A stretch of 64,000 nt of DNA, from assembly GCF_007991635.1 (NCBI RefSeq), contig NZ_BJYS01000013.1:1-64000 (forward strand). The letters are read 5' to 3'. Shown piece by piece: positions 27,333 through 36,202 of this stretch (the first letter of the stretch is position 1; each line of letters starts with the position of its first letter). Origin of the DNA: Adhaeribacter aerolatus (GTDB lineage: Bacteria; Bacteroidota; Bacteroidia; Cytophagales; Hymenobacteraceae). A program made the position numbers and the translations under genes. The notes under the pieces were generated by a model. It ran no database searches. It was not told where the DNA came from and worked only from the letters and a program-made list of their open reading frames with translations.

Positions 27333-29042
27333 CTACTCGGCAAAGCGAATATCTTTAATGCGCAGTTGCAGGGAGGTAATCCCGCGAAATACGTTTTCCT
27401 CAACGCAGTAGCAAACATCAAACGGAATACCTTTCAGGATGCGCGGATAATAATCGGCCATACCAAAGGCAATGGCATCAATCTGGTGGCTGTCTTCCTG
27501 CATAATTTTGAGCTTCAGGTGGGTTTCGCCTACTACGCGGCACGCACCTGTATCAAACACGCACTCCGACGTAAATACCGGACCCATGTTGCCAGGGCCA
27601 AAAGGCTCCATCTGTTTAATTATTTTCAGGAAATTAGGAGTAATCTGCTTCAGCCTGATGGGCGCGTCAATTTCTATTTGCGGAATAAGTTGCTCAGCCG
27701 TAATAGTGCGACTTACCACTTCTTCGAACCGCTCCCGGAAAGCCGGAATATTTTCGACGGGCAAAGTTAAGCCGGCCGCGTACATGTGACCGCCAAACTG
27801 CTCTAATAAATCGCTGCACTCCAGAATAGCGCTGTGTACATCAAAACCATGCACCGAACGCGCCGAGCCCGAAGCTTTGCCGTTAGACTGGGTTAGAATA
27901 ATAGTAGGCCGATAATATTTTTCGATGCAGCGGGAAGCCACAATGCCCACCACACCCTTGTGCCAGGTTTCCTTAAACAATACTGTAGACCGCGAGCGAC
28001 GCAACACCTCATCCTGCTCAATCATCAGCAAAGCTTCTTTGGTTATGCTGGTGTCGTGGCCCCGGCGCTCGTTGTTCGTTTTATCAATAATATCGGCTTT
28101 GGTAAAGGCTTCTTCTTTGGTGGGGGCCAGCAGCATGTGGACCGAGCGTTTGGCATCGCCCATCCGGCCGGCGGCATTAATACGGGGTGCAAAACCAAAC
28201 ACAATGCTGTTAATATCCAGTTCGCCAGTCAGGCCGGCCAACTCTCTTAAGGCCTCTAACCCTGGCCGCAATGGAGCACCGGAGTTTAGCTGCTGCAAAC
28301 CAAAATAAGCAAATATCCGGTTCTCGCCGGTAATAGGCACAATATCAGCCGCAATACTTACCACCAGTAAATCCAGTAACCCGAAAAGCGGCGTTATATC
28401 TAAATCGTTGTGTTGGCAAAAGCCTTGCATAAATTTAAAGCCTACGCCACAACCCGATAATTCTTTATAAGGATACGGACAATCGCTGCGTTTGGGGTCC
28501 AGCACGGCTACCGCATCCGGAATGGTAGTATCGGGTAAGTGGTGGTCGCAAATAATAAAATCGATGCCTTTGGATTTCGCGTAAGCTACTTTCTCCATCG
28601 ATTTTATGCCGCAATCCAAGCTAATTACCAGGGTAAAGTTATGCTCGGCCGCCCAGTCTACTCCCTGTACCGATATACCATAGCCTTCCAAATCCCGGTT
28701 AGGTATATAAATATCAATTTCCTTTACATAATTCTGCAGGAAACTATAAACCAGGGCTACTGAAGTGGTACCATCTACATCGTAATCGCCGTAAACCAAT
28801 ACTTTTTCACCGCGATGGATGGCTTCGTTCAACCGGTCAACGGCTTTGTCCATGTCCCGGATTAGGAACGGATCGTGCAGGTCATCGAGCGAGGGGCGGA
28901 AATATTTCTTAGCCTCCTCAAAGGTGCACACGTTGCGCTGGCATAAAACACTGGCTAAAGTTTCGCTAATGAGCAGGCTCTTGGCCAAGGTGCTCACCGT
29001 GTCCTGATCAGGGGTGGTTTTTAATACCCATCGTTTCTCCAT
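27333..29042 (-). CDS. recJ: Single-stranded-DNA-specific exonuclease RecJ
   Basis: This 569-residue enzyme degrades single-stranded DNA 5' to 3' in recombination, base excision and mismatch repair. The DHH phosphoesterase domain shows YGDYDVDGTTS (about 82-92) and the DHH triad in FIICDHHLPD (about 165-168), both metal-binding. The DHHA1 domain has GRMGDAKR (about 300) and the later SGSARS motif; the C-terminal RecJ OB domain (about 460-565) completes the usual length. It is a single gene, divergent from a small membrane protein gene. Confidence 0.97.
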   Translation of the reverse strand: MEKRWVLKTTPDQDTVSTLAKSLLISETLASVLCQRNVCTFEEAKKYFRPSLDDLHDPFLIRDMDKAVDRLNEAIHRGEKVLVYGDYDVDGTTSVALVYSFLQNYVKEIDIYIPNRDLEGYGISVQGVDWAAEHNFTLVISLDCGIKSMEKVAYAKSKGIDFIICDHHLPDTTIPDAVAVLDPKRSDCPYPYKELSGCGVGFKFMQGFCQHNDLDITPLFGLLDLLVVSIAADIVPITGENRIFAYFGLQQLNSGAPLRPGLEALRELAGLTGELDINSIVFGFAPRINAAGRMGDAKRSVHMLLAPTKEEAFTKADIIDKTNNERRGHDTSITKEALLMIEQDEVLRRSRSTVLFKETWHKGVVGIVASRCIEKYYRPTIILTQSNGKASGSARSVHGFDVHSAILECSDLLEQFGGHMYAAGLTLPVENIPAFRERFEEVVSRTITAEQLIPQIEIDAPIRLKQITPNFLKIIKQMEPFGPGNMGPVFTSECVFDTGACRVVGETHLKLKIMQEDSHQIDAIAFGMADYYPRILKGIPFDVCYCVEENVFRGITSLQLRIKDIRFAE

Positions 29043-29177
29043 GTTGCTGCTGCGTTCGTGTGCGGGATTACAAAAGTAATTAATTAAAGAAGAATTTTGT
29101 GCTACAAGTTCCGTTTATATCCGGCAGCTTAATTAAATATTTTTTAATTTTGAGGTAATCAATTTTATATCAAAGCT

Positions 29178-29294
29178 TTGAGAAACCTGCGCAATTTTTA
29201 TAATAAATGGAAAGATTACATCCAGACCGACCTGCTGATGTACGCATTTTTTATCGTGTTTTTGCTTATTCTATTTATATTCTTTGGCGATTAA
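29178..29294 (+). CDS. Small single-pass membrane protein, 38 residues
   Basis: An uninterrupted frame of 38 codons from a TTG start ends in TAA. The product begins MRNLRNFYNKWKDYIQTD and continues with one strong hydrophobic helix (about 19-36) ending FFGD. The basic N terminus and single helix suggest a protein anchored with its N terminus in the cytoplasm. A TTG start is assumed because no ATG precedes the conserved-looking part; the frame is open upstream back to 29,154. It is divergent from recJ and followed by a terminator. The function is unknown. Confidence 0.6.
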   Translation: MRNLRNFYNKWKDYIQTDLLMYAFFIVFLLILFIFFGD

Positions 29295-29332
29295 TTTGTC
29301 ATTTACCTTTTTACAGGCGCATGACGCATAAA

Positions 29333-29364
29333 AAAGCCTTCTCTTTAACCCGGGAGAAGGCTTT
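29333..29364. terminator. Intrinsic terminator
   Basis: An 11-base stem (AAAGCCTTCTC and its complement) with a 10-base loop lies between the small membrane protein gene and the convergent Gly-rich protein gene. The T run after the stem on the minus strand makes it a good terminator for the latter, and it may serve both. Confidence 0.8.
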
Positions 29365-29393
29365 AAAAAAGCGCAATTTCTTTGCCTTTTGTC

Positions 29394-29684
29394 TTAAGAA
29401 TTATTTTCGGTAGCCGCTCCACCGCCACCTACATGCCCGTGGTAACCAGTGCCGGTTGGGGCACCTAAATTCCCACCCGATTCCTGGTCAGTGCCTAAGC
29501 CGGCGGTGCCTCCGGCCGCTCCTGCCATGGTGGCCGGGTTTATTTGGTCCTGATCAGCGTTCTGGGTCTCGGCATTGCCGCCGGGCGCGAAATTCTGCTT
29601 GCCTTCTTTATTTTTCTCCACCTCTTCCAGGCGTCGCTGCATGGCTTTCATGCTTTCGTCCATTCCTTCTACTTCTTTATCCAT
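29394..29684 (-). CDS. Small Gly/Asn-rich disordered protein
   Basis: The 96-residue product has an acidic helical start with coiled-coil character (MDKEVEGMDESMKAMQRRL, continuing to about residue 28) and then a Gly-, Ala- and Asn-rich tail with no hydrophobic segment (AGAAGGTAGLGTD, HVGGGG). It is predicted to be largely disordered. The next upstream gene encodes a protein of the same general kind. I do not recognise a family. The open frame and terminator behind it support it being real. Confidence 0.6.
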   Translation of the reverse strand: MDKEVEGMDESMKAMQRRLEEVEKNKEGKQNFAPGGNAETQNADQDQINPATMAGAAGGTAGLGTDQESGGNLGAPTGTGYHGHVGGGGAATENNS

Positions 29685-29804
29685 AATTATTTCTTCTAGA
29701 TACTGTTAACCCAAATATTCCACTCACCGCACCGACAAGGTTGCGGCGAAACTCCAAAATACGATACTTTTAACAAAGCTGTTATAGCGGTTTAATCCGG
29801 ATAA

Positions 29805-30050
29805 TTAAGGGATACCCATTGTCTGGTTATCGGCACTAATATCTGCTTGCGAGTCTTTATTATTATCTTCAATTCTTGCTGTTCCGGCACTACCCGAAGC
29901 CATCTCACCCGAACTACCAGCCCGAGCACCCATTTCATTTGAGTTATTAAGTTCCATATTACCTGCTTTCTGGCCATCATCTGGTCTAATAATATTCATT
30001 CGGTTCTGCGGGGCTTTAGCGCGCTCGCCCTTTACTTTGTTCTTATCCAT
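29805..30050 (-). CDS. Small hydrophilic disordered protein
   Basis: The 81-residue product (starting MDKNKVKGERAK) is rich in Asn, Gly, Ala, Asp and Ser, with no membrane segment or cysteine. It shares its MDK start, low complexity and lack of hydrophobic core with the protein encoded 120 bp downstream on the same strand. Such small hydrophilic proteins are often stress-induced in bacteria, but no such role is shown here. A competing overlapping frame on the same strand (29,792-29,980) looks less protein-like. Confidence 0.55.
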   Translation of the reverse strand: MDKNKVKGERAKAPQNRMNIIRPDDGQKAGNMELNNSNEMGARAGSSGEMASGSAGTARIEDNNKDSQADISADNQTMGIP

Positions 30051-30195
30051 AGCTATTACTTAAAACCTGAAACCTATATAAATTTACTACGCGCTAGTAT
30101 TGGAATGGTGTTTTGAATAAATACGGATTTTAGGTTGCGTCTTTAAACCAAAAATTGCCAGGCAGCAGAAGCAAACTTTTAGGGTAATGCCAACA

Positions 30196-31131
30196 TTAAA
30201 TATTAACCACCCGCTCATTTTTATTATTCCTCACCTTATCGGGCAAAGCGGCCATTATTTCTTCTTTCAAAACTTCTATCAGGCGTTTCTTTACATAATC
30301 GCGGTGCGTTACCAAACTTACCTCGCGTACGGGTGCCGGCGTATCGAAATACCGCACCAGCTTTTGTTGTTTGGTTGATAAATCTAAGGTGGCTAGTTCC
30401 GGAATAATGGTAATACCGTTGTCTTGCTCTACCATGCGGCGCAAGGTTTCGATACTGCCGGCTTCGTACTCAAAGGTTTTTCCTTCGGGCAAGGCACTGC
30501 GGAGTTCGCACAGGTTTAATATTTGCGATCGGAAACAATGGCCTTCTTCCAGCAACCAAAGCATCTTTAAATCAATATCGGTGGGCAGCACGTATTTTTT
30601 CCCGTACAGCGCATTGGCTTTAGATACGTAGGCTACCAGTTCTTCATAAAACAAAACGTGCTCTTTCAGGCTGTTGTCCTGGAGCGGCGTTACCAGCAAC
30701 CCAGCATCTAATTTATTCTGCTTCAGGCAAGAGGAAATATTTTCGGTGGTTAGTTCGGTTATTTTTAGTTTTACCTTCGGATATTTCTGTAGGAACGCTT
30801 TTAAAAATAACGGCAATAAATACGGCGCCAAGGTAGGTATTACACCCAGCCGCAACTCGCCCGCTATTTCGCCTTTCTTGTCGCTGATAATCTGCTTTAT
30901 TCCCTGCGCCTGGCTAAGCAATAACCTGGCCTGCTGAATAACTTCTACTCCTACTTCGGTGGGCACCACGGGTTGCTTACTTCGGTCGAATAATTTCACA
31001 CCCATCTCCTCCTCCAGCTTCTGAATCTGCATACTCAGGGTTGGCTGCGTTACAAAAGTTTTCTCCGCCGCTGTCGCAAAATGCCGGTAAGTATCTACGG
31101 CCACCACATATTCTAACTGTACCAGGGTCAT
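30196..31131 (-). CDS. oxyR: OxyR-type LysR regulator, peroxide sensor
   Basis: This 311-residue LysR-family regulator has an N-terminal winged helix-turn-helix (about 1-60, FATAAEKTFVTQPTLSMQIQ) and a C-terminal effector domain. Cys199 and Cys208 in EEGHCFRSQILNLC match the disulfide-forming pair of E. coli OxyR in spacing and context, so it probably senses hydrogen peroxide by disulfide switching. It is divergent from the catalase gene across 230 bp, the usual arrangement for a regulator and its target. A palindrome in between is the likely binding site. Confidence 0.95.
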   Translation of the reverse strand: MTLVQLEYVVAVDTYRHFATAAEKTFVTQPTLSMQIQKLEEEMGVKLFDRSKQPVVPTEVGVEVIQQARLLLSQAQGIKQIISDKKGEIAGELRLGVIPTLAPYLLPLFLKAFLQKYPKVKLKITELTTENISSCLKQNKLDAGLLVTPLQDNSLKEHVLFYEELVAYVSKANALYGKKYVLPTDIDLKMLWLLEEGHCFRSQILNLCELRSALPEGKTFEYEAGSIETLRRMVEQDNGITIIPELATLDLSTKQQKLVRYFDTPAPVREVSLVTHRDYVKKRLIEVLKEEIMAALPDKVRNNKNERVVNI

Positions 31132-31137
31132 TTCTTT

Positions 31138-31170
31138 AAATTATGAATTAGAAATTATGAATTATGAATG
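31138..31170. repeat. Short AT-rich direct repeats
   Basis: Copies of the unit AATTATGAATTA, partly degenerate, stand next to each other just upstream of oxyR. Simple repeats of this kind are scattered between genes in many Bacteroidota. No function is implied. Confidence 0.4.
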
Positions 31171-31280
31171 GAGAAATACAACTCAATCATTAAGAATTAA
31201 GAAGAATGAAAATCAGGGTAATCCATTAATCAGCGTCAATCAGCGGTCAAAGATAGACAAAAATTATTAGATGTTAAATA

Positions 31281-31299
31281 TTATCAATTTGATTGATAA
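31281..31299. promoter_or_regulatory. Candidate OxyR operator palindrome
   Basis: TTATCAAT-TTG-ATTGATAA is a perfect 8-3-8 inverted repeat. It contains the T-N11-A layout typical of LysR-family sites and overlaps the -33-like TTG of the candidate katA promoter. It lies 62 bases before katA and about 150 bases from oxyR. Confidence 0.65.
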
Positions 31300-31319
31300 A
31301 GCAAATTACCGGAAGTTTG
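31289..31319 (+). promoter_or_regulatory. Candidate katA promoter
   Basis: TTG at 31,289-31,291 is followed after 20 bases by GAAGTTTG (31,312-31,319), one mismatch to TAnnTTTG. Transcription would start near 31,326. The TTG is the centre of the OxyR-like palindrome, which fits redox-controlled transcription. Confidence 0.5.
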
Positions 31320-31361
31320 TAGCACTTAAGACAACAACCCCTGCCAACTGACAAACGAACG

Positions 31362-32870
31362 ATGGAAGAAAAAGAAAGAACCCACAAATTAACCACGGCC
31401 TCCGGTATACCCTACACCCAACACGAAAATTCTAAAACGGTTGGTCCGCGTGGTCCTATTTTGTTAGAAGATTTTATTCTGCACGAAAAACTGGCGCACT
31501 TTAACCGGGAGCGGGTGCCTGAGCGGGTAGTACACGCCAAAGGTTCCGGCGCTTACGGTAAATTCACGGTTACCCACGATATTACCCAATACACCCGCGC
31601 CAAAATATTTAACCAGATTGGCAAGGAAACGCCTTTGTTCTTACGCTTTTCTACGGTAGGCGGCGAAAACGGCTCGGCCGATACCGAACGTGACCCACGC
31701 GGTTTTGCGATTAAATTTTACACCGAAGACGGCAACTGGGATTTGGTAGGCAACAACACGCCCGTATTCTTTATTAAAGATCCGAAGAAATTTCCGGATT
31801 TTATTCATACCCAAAAACGCGACCCGCGCACGCACACCAAAAGCGCTACCATGATGTGGGATTTCTGGAGCCTGAACCCCGAGAGTTTACACCAGGTAAT
31901 GATTTTAATGAGCGACCGGGGTACGCCCTACGGTTACCGCCACATGCACGGTTTTGGCAGCCACACTTTTTCGTTTATCAACGCCGAAAACGAGCGCTAT
32001 TACGTGAAATTTCATTTTAAGACTTTGCAGGGCGTTAAAAACTTTACCGATGCCGAAGCTGCTGCTATGAAAGGACAAGATCCGGATTTTGCGCAACGCG
32101 ATTTAGTAGAAGCTATTGACCGGGGCGACTTTCCGCAATGGGCTTTGAAAATTCAAGTAATGACCGAAGCCCAGGCTAAAACCTATAAATGGAATCCGTT
32201 TGATTTAACCAAAGTTTGGTCGCAGAAAGATTTCCCGTTGCTGGATGTGGGTATTCTGGAGCTGAACCGCGTACCGAATAATTATTTCGCCGATGTAGAG
32301 CAATCGGCTTTTGCGCCGGCGCACGTGGTTGATGGCGTTGGCTATTCGCCGGACCGGATGCTGCAAGGCCGCTTACTGGCTTACCCCGATGCACACCGCT
32401 ATCGTATTGGCGCTAACTACGAACAACTGCCGGTTAACCGCTGCCCTTACGCCGTAAATAATTACCAGCGCGATGGTGCCATGCGCTACGATGGCAATGG
32501 CGGCAGCAAGCCTAATTATTTCCCGAACAGCTTCGATAATATTTACCCCGACGAGCAATACCAGGAACCGGCGCAGGATTTAGAGAACTCCATTGCCGGC
32601 TGGTTTGACCGGAACGGCGAAAACGAGAACGATCATTATACCCAACCCGGCGATTTATTCCGGCTAATGACACCGGATGAGCAAAAAGCCACCATCCGGA
32701 ATATTATAGGCTCGATGAGTGGTATTACGGGCGAGAAACGGGCTTTAATTATTAACCGCCAGTTGTGTCATTTCTTCCGGGCCGATATGTCGCTGGGTAT
32801 AGGCGTAGCGATGGGCTTAGGCATTAACGTGGAAAGCCAGATGATGCAACACGCTATCAGCGGAAACTAG
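31362..32870 (+). CDS. katA: Catalase, monofunctional heme type
   Basis: This 502-residue enzyme breaks down hydrogen peroxide to water and oxygen. It has the small-subunit catalase length. Key residues are in place: catalytic His58 in RVVHAKGSGAYG, the distal Asn in DLVGNNTPVFF (about 131), and the proximal heme-ligand Tyr in the RLLAYPDAHRYR motif (about 341). The strand-rich core ends in a helical C-terminal part. It is transcribed away from oxyR and followed at once by a terminator, so it is a single-gene unit. Confidence 0.97.
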   Translation: MEEKERTHKLTTASGIPYTQHENSKTVGPRGPILLEDFILHEKLAHFNRERVPERVVHAKGSGAYGKFTVTHDITQYTRAKIFNQIGKETPLFLRFSTVGGENGSADTERDPRGFAIKFYTEDGNWDLVGNNTPVFFIKDPKKFPDFIHTQKRDPRTHTKSATMMWDFWSLNPESLHQVMILMSDRGTPYGYRHMHGFGSHTFSFINAENERYYVKFHFKTLQGVKNFTDAEAAAMKGQDPDFAQRDLVEAIDRGDFPQWALKIQVMTEAQAKTYKWNPFDLTKVWSQKDFPLLDVGILELNRVPNNYFADVEQSAFAPAHVVDGVGYSPDRMLQGRLLAYPDAHRYRIGANYEQLPVNRCPYAVNNYQRDGAMRYDGNGGSKPNYFPNSFDNIYPDEQYQEPAQDLENSIAGWFDRNGENENDHYTQPGDLFRLMTPDEQKATIRNIIGSMSGITGEKRALIINRQLCHFFRADMSLGIGVAMGLGINVESQMMQHAISGN

Positions 32871-32895
32871 TTTTCATACTTCATATACAAGCAAG

Positions 32896-32928
32896 AGGCG
32901 GGAATATTTCCCGCCTTTTCTTTTTTTC
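32896..32928 (+). terminator. Intrinsic terminator of katA
   Basis: A perfect 9-base stem (AGGCGGGAA and TTCCCGCCT) with a 3-base loop is followed by a long T-rich run. It lies 25 bases after the katA stop. Confidence 0.92.
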
Positions 32929-32949
32929 TCCTTCCAGAATGAAGTGCTT

Positions 32950-33705
32950 TTACACTTCGTATATATAATGCTGCAGTTGATGGGATCTTTGCAGAATAGG
33001 CCGGGCTACATTATACACCTTAACGCCGGCCGAGGTCTGTCCTTCGAGGGTGCCTACGTGCGCATGGCCGTGAAAAACAGCCTCCACTTCCCGGCGATTT
33101 ATCGGCTCTACCAACCGGGAGGAGCCCATAAACGGCCAGATTTCGTGGGGTTCGCCTTCAATGGTTTCTTTTATGGGCGCATAGTGCATCACTACAAATT
33201 TTTTCAAATCTTCTTCGTAGTTGCTTTCCAGGTGTGCCAGGGCCCGGTCAAGTTTCAGCGCCTCGTCTACGGCTTCCTGCACAAACGACTTAAACATTTG
33301 CTCGCCAAACATCGAGAGCATATACCGGCCAAAACCGCCCCCAAAGCCTTTAATGCCGGCAAAACCAATATTATTAATTACCACCGCTTCGCCATCCAGA
33401 ATATGAATCTGGTCGCTTTCGAGCATTTTTTTAATGGTTTTCTGCTGATCACGTTCAAAATCGTGGTTACCAAGCACGGCCACAATGGGTATAGAACAGG
33501 CTTTTAATTCTTCTTTTAATATTTCGGCTTCGTTTAAATGGCCGGTATCGGTTAGGTCGCCGGCCAGAATTAAAATATCGGCTTCGCGGCCAACGTTTTT
33601 AAAATATTCGGTCCATTTACCGTGGTCGGTTTCCTTTACGTGAATATCGCCTACGGCTGCAATTCGGGTTTTCTTTTGTGGATTTCCGCCTTCAATAATC
33701 TCCAT
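32950..33705 (-). CDS. Calcineurin-like metallophosphoesterase
   Basis: This 251-residue protein has the full metallophosphoesterase motif set: GDIHVKE near residue 19, LAGDLTDTG near 49, LGNHDFE near 80, and late histidines in VMHYAP and FHGHAHVGT. These bind two metal ions. Closest in outline are small cytosolic phosphoesterases of the YfcE/DR1281 kind; the substrate (nucleotide, protein or other) is unknown. It lies 4 bp after the nucleotidyltransferase gene in the same direction, so they are probably co-transcribed. Confidence 0.92.
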   Translation of the reverse strand: MEIIEGGNPQKKTRIAAVGDIHVKETDHGKWTEYFKNVGREADILILAGDLTDTGHLNEAEILKEELKACSIPIVAVLGNHDFERDQQKTIKKMLESDQIHILDGEAVVINNIGFAGIKGFGGGFGRYMLSMFGEQMFKSFVQEAVDEALKLDRALAHLESNYEEDLKKFVVMHYAPIKETIEGEPHEIWPFMGSSRLVEPINRREVEAVFHGHAHVGTLEGQTSAGVKVYNVARPILQRSHQLQHYIYEV

Positions 33706-33709
33706 AGTT

Positions 33710-34450
33710 CTAAATAGTCTTGATGGTAATTACCTTATACTCCCAATCGGTAATATCGGTGCGGTATTGCGTTTGGTCAATGATAGGTCCGAGGCAAACT
33801 TTTTCGACCGGCAGGGGCATATCGTACTGGTTTTTAGCCAATTCAATCAGTTTATCAAATAACCATTTGGGAATTAAATCGCGCTCGGTAGGGTACACAA
33901 ACTGAAATATTAAAACCTGCGCCAGCAACAAATGCCAGTGCTGCTCTAACCTGGACCAGATGCGGTTCCAGTCGAGTTGATGGCCCCAGCGTACAATAAT
34001 GTGGTTTACATCGGCGCCATCGTACCGCTCCCGGTTTTGCACGTAAACTTTGCACCACAACAATTCTTCGGCCGGAATAAGCTTTACCGGCACCCCGTAA
34101 GCTTCGCCTTCGGTGGCATAATCGAACCAGCTATCGTCTACGGTACAAATATTATTTACGGTGTTAAATATTAAATCAATGTACATGTCGTCGCGGTACA
34201 GCTTGGCCAGCCAGCGCACATCGGTCAGTTCGGTTTTGTAGCCGTGGTCCGAGAAAAGCTTTAATATTTTAGGATATTCCCCGGCTTTACAAAATAAATC
34301 AAGGTCTTTCAGGTCGCGAACAATGCCGGTATATTGCCGGAAAGCCCAGCCACCGCCTACTAAATATTGCAAACCATTTTGGTTCAGCAGCTCTAAAACA
34401 TCACGATAATAGGTTTCAGCTTCTAATTGTTGAGCCTCAGTTTGTGCCAT
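33710..34450 (-). CDS. Nucleotidyltransferase-fold protein
   Basis: The protein contains the nucleotidyltransferase-like core YLVGGGWAFRQYTGIVRDLKDLDLF, with a GG-x(n)-DxD pattern. It is otherwise an uncharacterised family of about 250 residues. An upstream ATG at 34,495 would add 15 mainly hydrophobic residues; I prefer the ATG at 34,450 (MAQTEAQQLE), giving 246 residues. It is followed after 4 bp by a metallophosphoesterase gene. Such proteins may transfer nucleotides to proteins or small molecules; nothing more precise can be said. Confidence 0.8.
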   Translation of the reverse strand: MAQTEAQQLEAETYYRDVLELLNQNGLQYLVGGGWAFRQYTGIVRDLKDLDLFCKAGEYPKILKLFSDHGYKTELTDVRWLAKLYRDDMYIDLIFNTVNNICTVDDSWFDYATEGEAYGVPVKLIPAEELLWCKVYVQNRERYDGADVNHIIVRWGHQLDWNRIWSRLEQHWHLLLAQVLIFQFVYPTERDLIPKWLFDKLIELAKNQYDMPLPVEKVCLGPIIDQTQYRTDITDWEYKVITIKTI

Positions 34451-34858
34451 AAAAAAATATATAATTATAGTTTTGCCAGTTAACCGGCCGTACAAATTCA
34501 GATAAATTGGGTATTAAGTATATTCCGATCAGGCCCTTTGCCTATTAAAAACAGGTAGTTGCACGTGGAACAAAGTAGTACATTTACTTATTTCCAAAAT
34601 ATTTGTTGTAGTAATAAAGCGGGTTTTCTGATTAAATCAGTAGGAATATTCCTAGCTGTAAAGTATCTACTACCACAAGTAAGCCAAATACCTAAGCTTA
34701 AAGAGCTGAACTTCTACCTGGGTAAAAGTTCAGTTAATCATTGCGGTAATTAATATTTTATTCTGGCAGGGAGAAATCCACCCGAACAGCATAAAAAAAG
34801 TAAAACTCCTACTGCCTGATGGGGTATATTACCGGAGGAAATACCACAAAATTAGCTT
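34451..34858. other. Divergent intergenic region
   Basis: This stretch lies between the nucleotidyltransferase and DsbA-like genes. A 64-codon open frame on the plus strand (34,559-34,753) has no family look and is not accepted as a gene. Promoters of both flanking genes should lie here. Confidence 0.4.
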
Positions 34859-35470
34859 ATGTTGAACATCCAGGTTTATTCTGATTACGTTTGCCCCTAT
34901 TGTTTTTTTGGTGAACAGGTTTTACTGCGGGCCATTCGCGGGCAGGAAGATAAAATAAATATAGAATGGATGCCGTTTGAATTACGGCCTTACCCCACGC
35001 CTACCCTAAAACCCAAAGGTGACTACCTGCAGCAAACCTGGCAACAATCGGTTTATCCCATGGGCGAAATGCTGGATATACCCATTGTCCTGCCAAAAAT
35101 ATCGCCGCAGCCCTACACGCATCTCGCCTTCGAAGGCTATCAGTTTGCCAAGAAGCATGGCTTAGCTGATGCTTATAACCACCGGATGTTCACAGCATTT
35201 TTTCAGGAAGAACAGGATATTGGTGATATAGGGGTACTTACCAAACTGGCTACCGAAATTGGCTTAGATCCAACCGCATTTAAACAGGCCTTGGAAGAAC
35301 GAACTTATAAAAATCTGCATCAAGAGGCATTACGGCACGCCTACGAAGAGGTAAAAATATCGGCGGTTCCTACTTTTATTATCGGCAACCAAATATACCG
35401 CGGGTTATTACGCGAGCAGGACTTTAAACAAGTGATAGCTGCCCGATTAGTCGCTGACAGGAATATTTAA
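34859..35470 (+). CDS. DsbA-family thiol oxidoreductase, FrnE-like
   Basis: This 203-residue protein has a thioredoxin fold with an inserted helical domain (PF01323). The active-site CPYC pair is Cys12/Cys15 near the N terminus and the cis-proline is in SAVPTFIIGN near residue 177. There is no signal peptide, so it acts in the cytoplasm, like FrnE proteins and 2-hydroxychromene-2-carboxylate isomerase relatives. The CxxC pair favours a thiol-disulfide role over an isomerase role. It stands as a single gene. Confidence 0.92.
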   Translation: MLNIQVYSDYVCPYCFFGEQVLLRAIRGQEDKINIEWMPFELRPYPTPTLKPKGDYLQQTWQQSVYPMGEMLDIPIVLPKISPQPYTHLAFEGYQFAKKHGLADAYNHRMFTAFFQEEQDIGDIGVLTKLATEIGLDPTAFKQALEERTYKNLHQEALRHAYEEVKISAVPTFIIGNQIYRGLLREQDFKQVIAARLVADRNI

Positions 35471-35645
35471 AATTAAAAGTGCAAAGCCTTTGAATAATTT
35501 GCCTAGAGGCACCACCATGAACACAAGTTTTATTATTTTGTGCAGCTAAGCGCCAAGTTCAATTAAAACATTTGTAGTAGCAAATTTTCGTAATACTGAT
35601 TTTGCTGATACAGGAGCAATTAAGACCAACCAAAAATATTTACTT

Positions 35646-36179
35646 ATGACTAAAAAAAGCATTGCCATTGATATGGACGATGTAATGACCGATGCCGTTG
35701 GCCGGTTTATAGAACTTTACCAAAAAGAATTTAACGAAGATTTACCGGATTTACGGCTGCCCGGCCGCAACCTCGACAATACCGTACCGCCCGAGCGCCT
35801 CGCCCTTGTAAAGCAGTTTCCACATCGCCACGATTTCTTTAAGGACATGGATTTACAGGAAAACTGCCAGGAGGTGGTACGCCGGTTACAGGAAAAGTAC
35901 GAGGTGTATATTGCCACAGCAGCCATGGAATTTGAGCATTGCCTAACCCATAAGTATAACTGGCTAAAACAACATTTCCCGTTTATTTCCTGGACGCACA
36001 TTATTTTTTGCGGCCACAAAAATATTCTGGGTACCGATTATTTACTGGATGATGCGGAACGCAACCTGAAAACCTTTAAAGGAACGCCTCTGGTATTTAC
36101 CGCACCCCATAACACGCACCTTACCGCATACACCCGCCTGAACAACTGGCAGGAAGTAGCCGATTACTTTTTGAAGTAA
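35646..36179 (+). CDS. 5'(3')-deoxyribonucleotidase, HAD fold
   Basis: This 177-residue enzyme belongs to the NT5C group of HAD phosphatases, which remove phosphate from deoxynucleoside monophosphates and so help balance nucleotide pools. The catalytic nucleophile motif is IDMDDVMTDAVG (Asp9 and Asp11), and the late acidic motif is LLDDAERN. The central YIATAAMEF segment gives the second motif. Length and motifs fit the family well. It is convergent with the EamA gene with only 23 bp between them. Confidence 0.9.
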   Translation: MTKKSIAIDMDDVMTDAVGRFIELYQKEFNEDLPDLRLPGRNLDNTVPPERLALVKQFPHRHDFFKDMDLQENCQEVVRRLQEKYEVYIATAAMEFEHCLTHKYNWLKQHFPFISWTHIIFCGHKNILGTDYLLDDAERNLKTFKGTPLVFTAPHNTHLTAYTRLNNWQEVADYFLK

Positions 36180-36202
36180 CGTGTTGCGCAACTATTCTTT
36201 GC

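Noticed and set aside
32944-33507. 187-residue antisense frame over the metallophosphoesterase gene
   Set aside because: The opposite strand has all phosphoesterase motifs; this is a shadow.
34559-34753. 64-codon open frame between the nucleotidyltransferase and DsbA-like genes
   Set aside because: Composition and lack of any recognisable motif look non-coding, and the region must hold two promoters.
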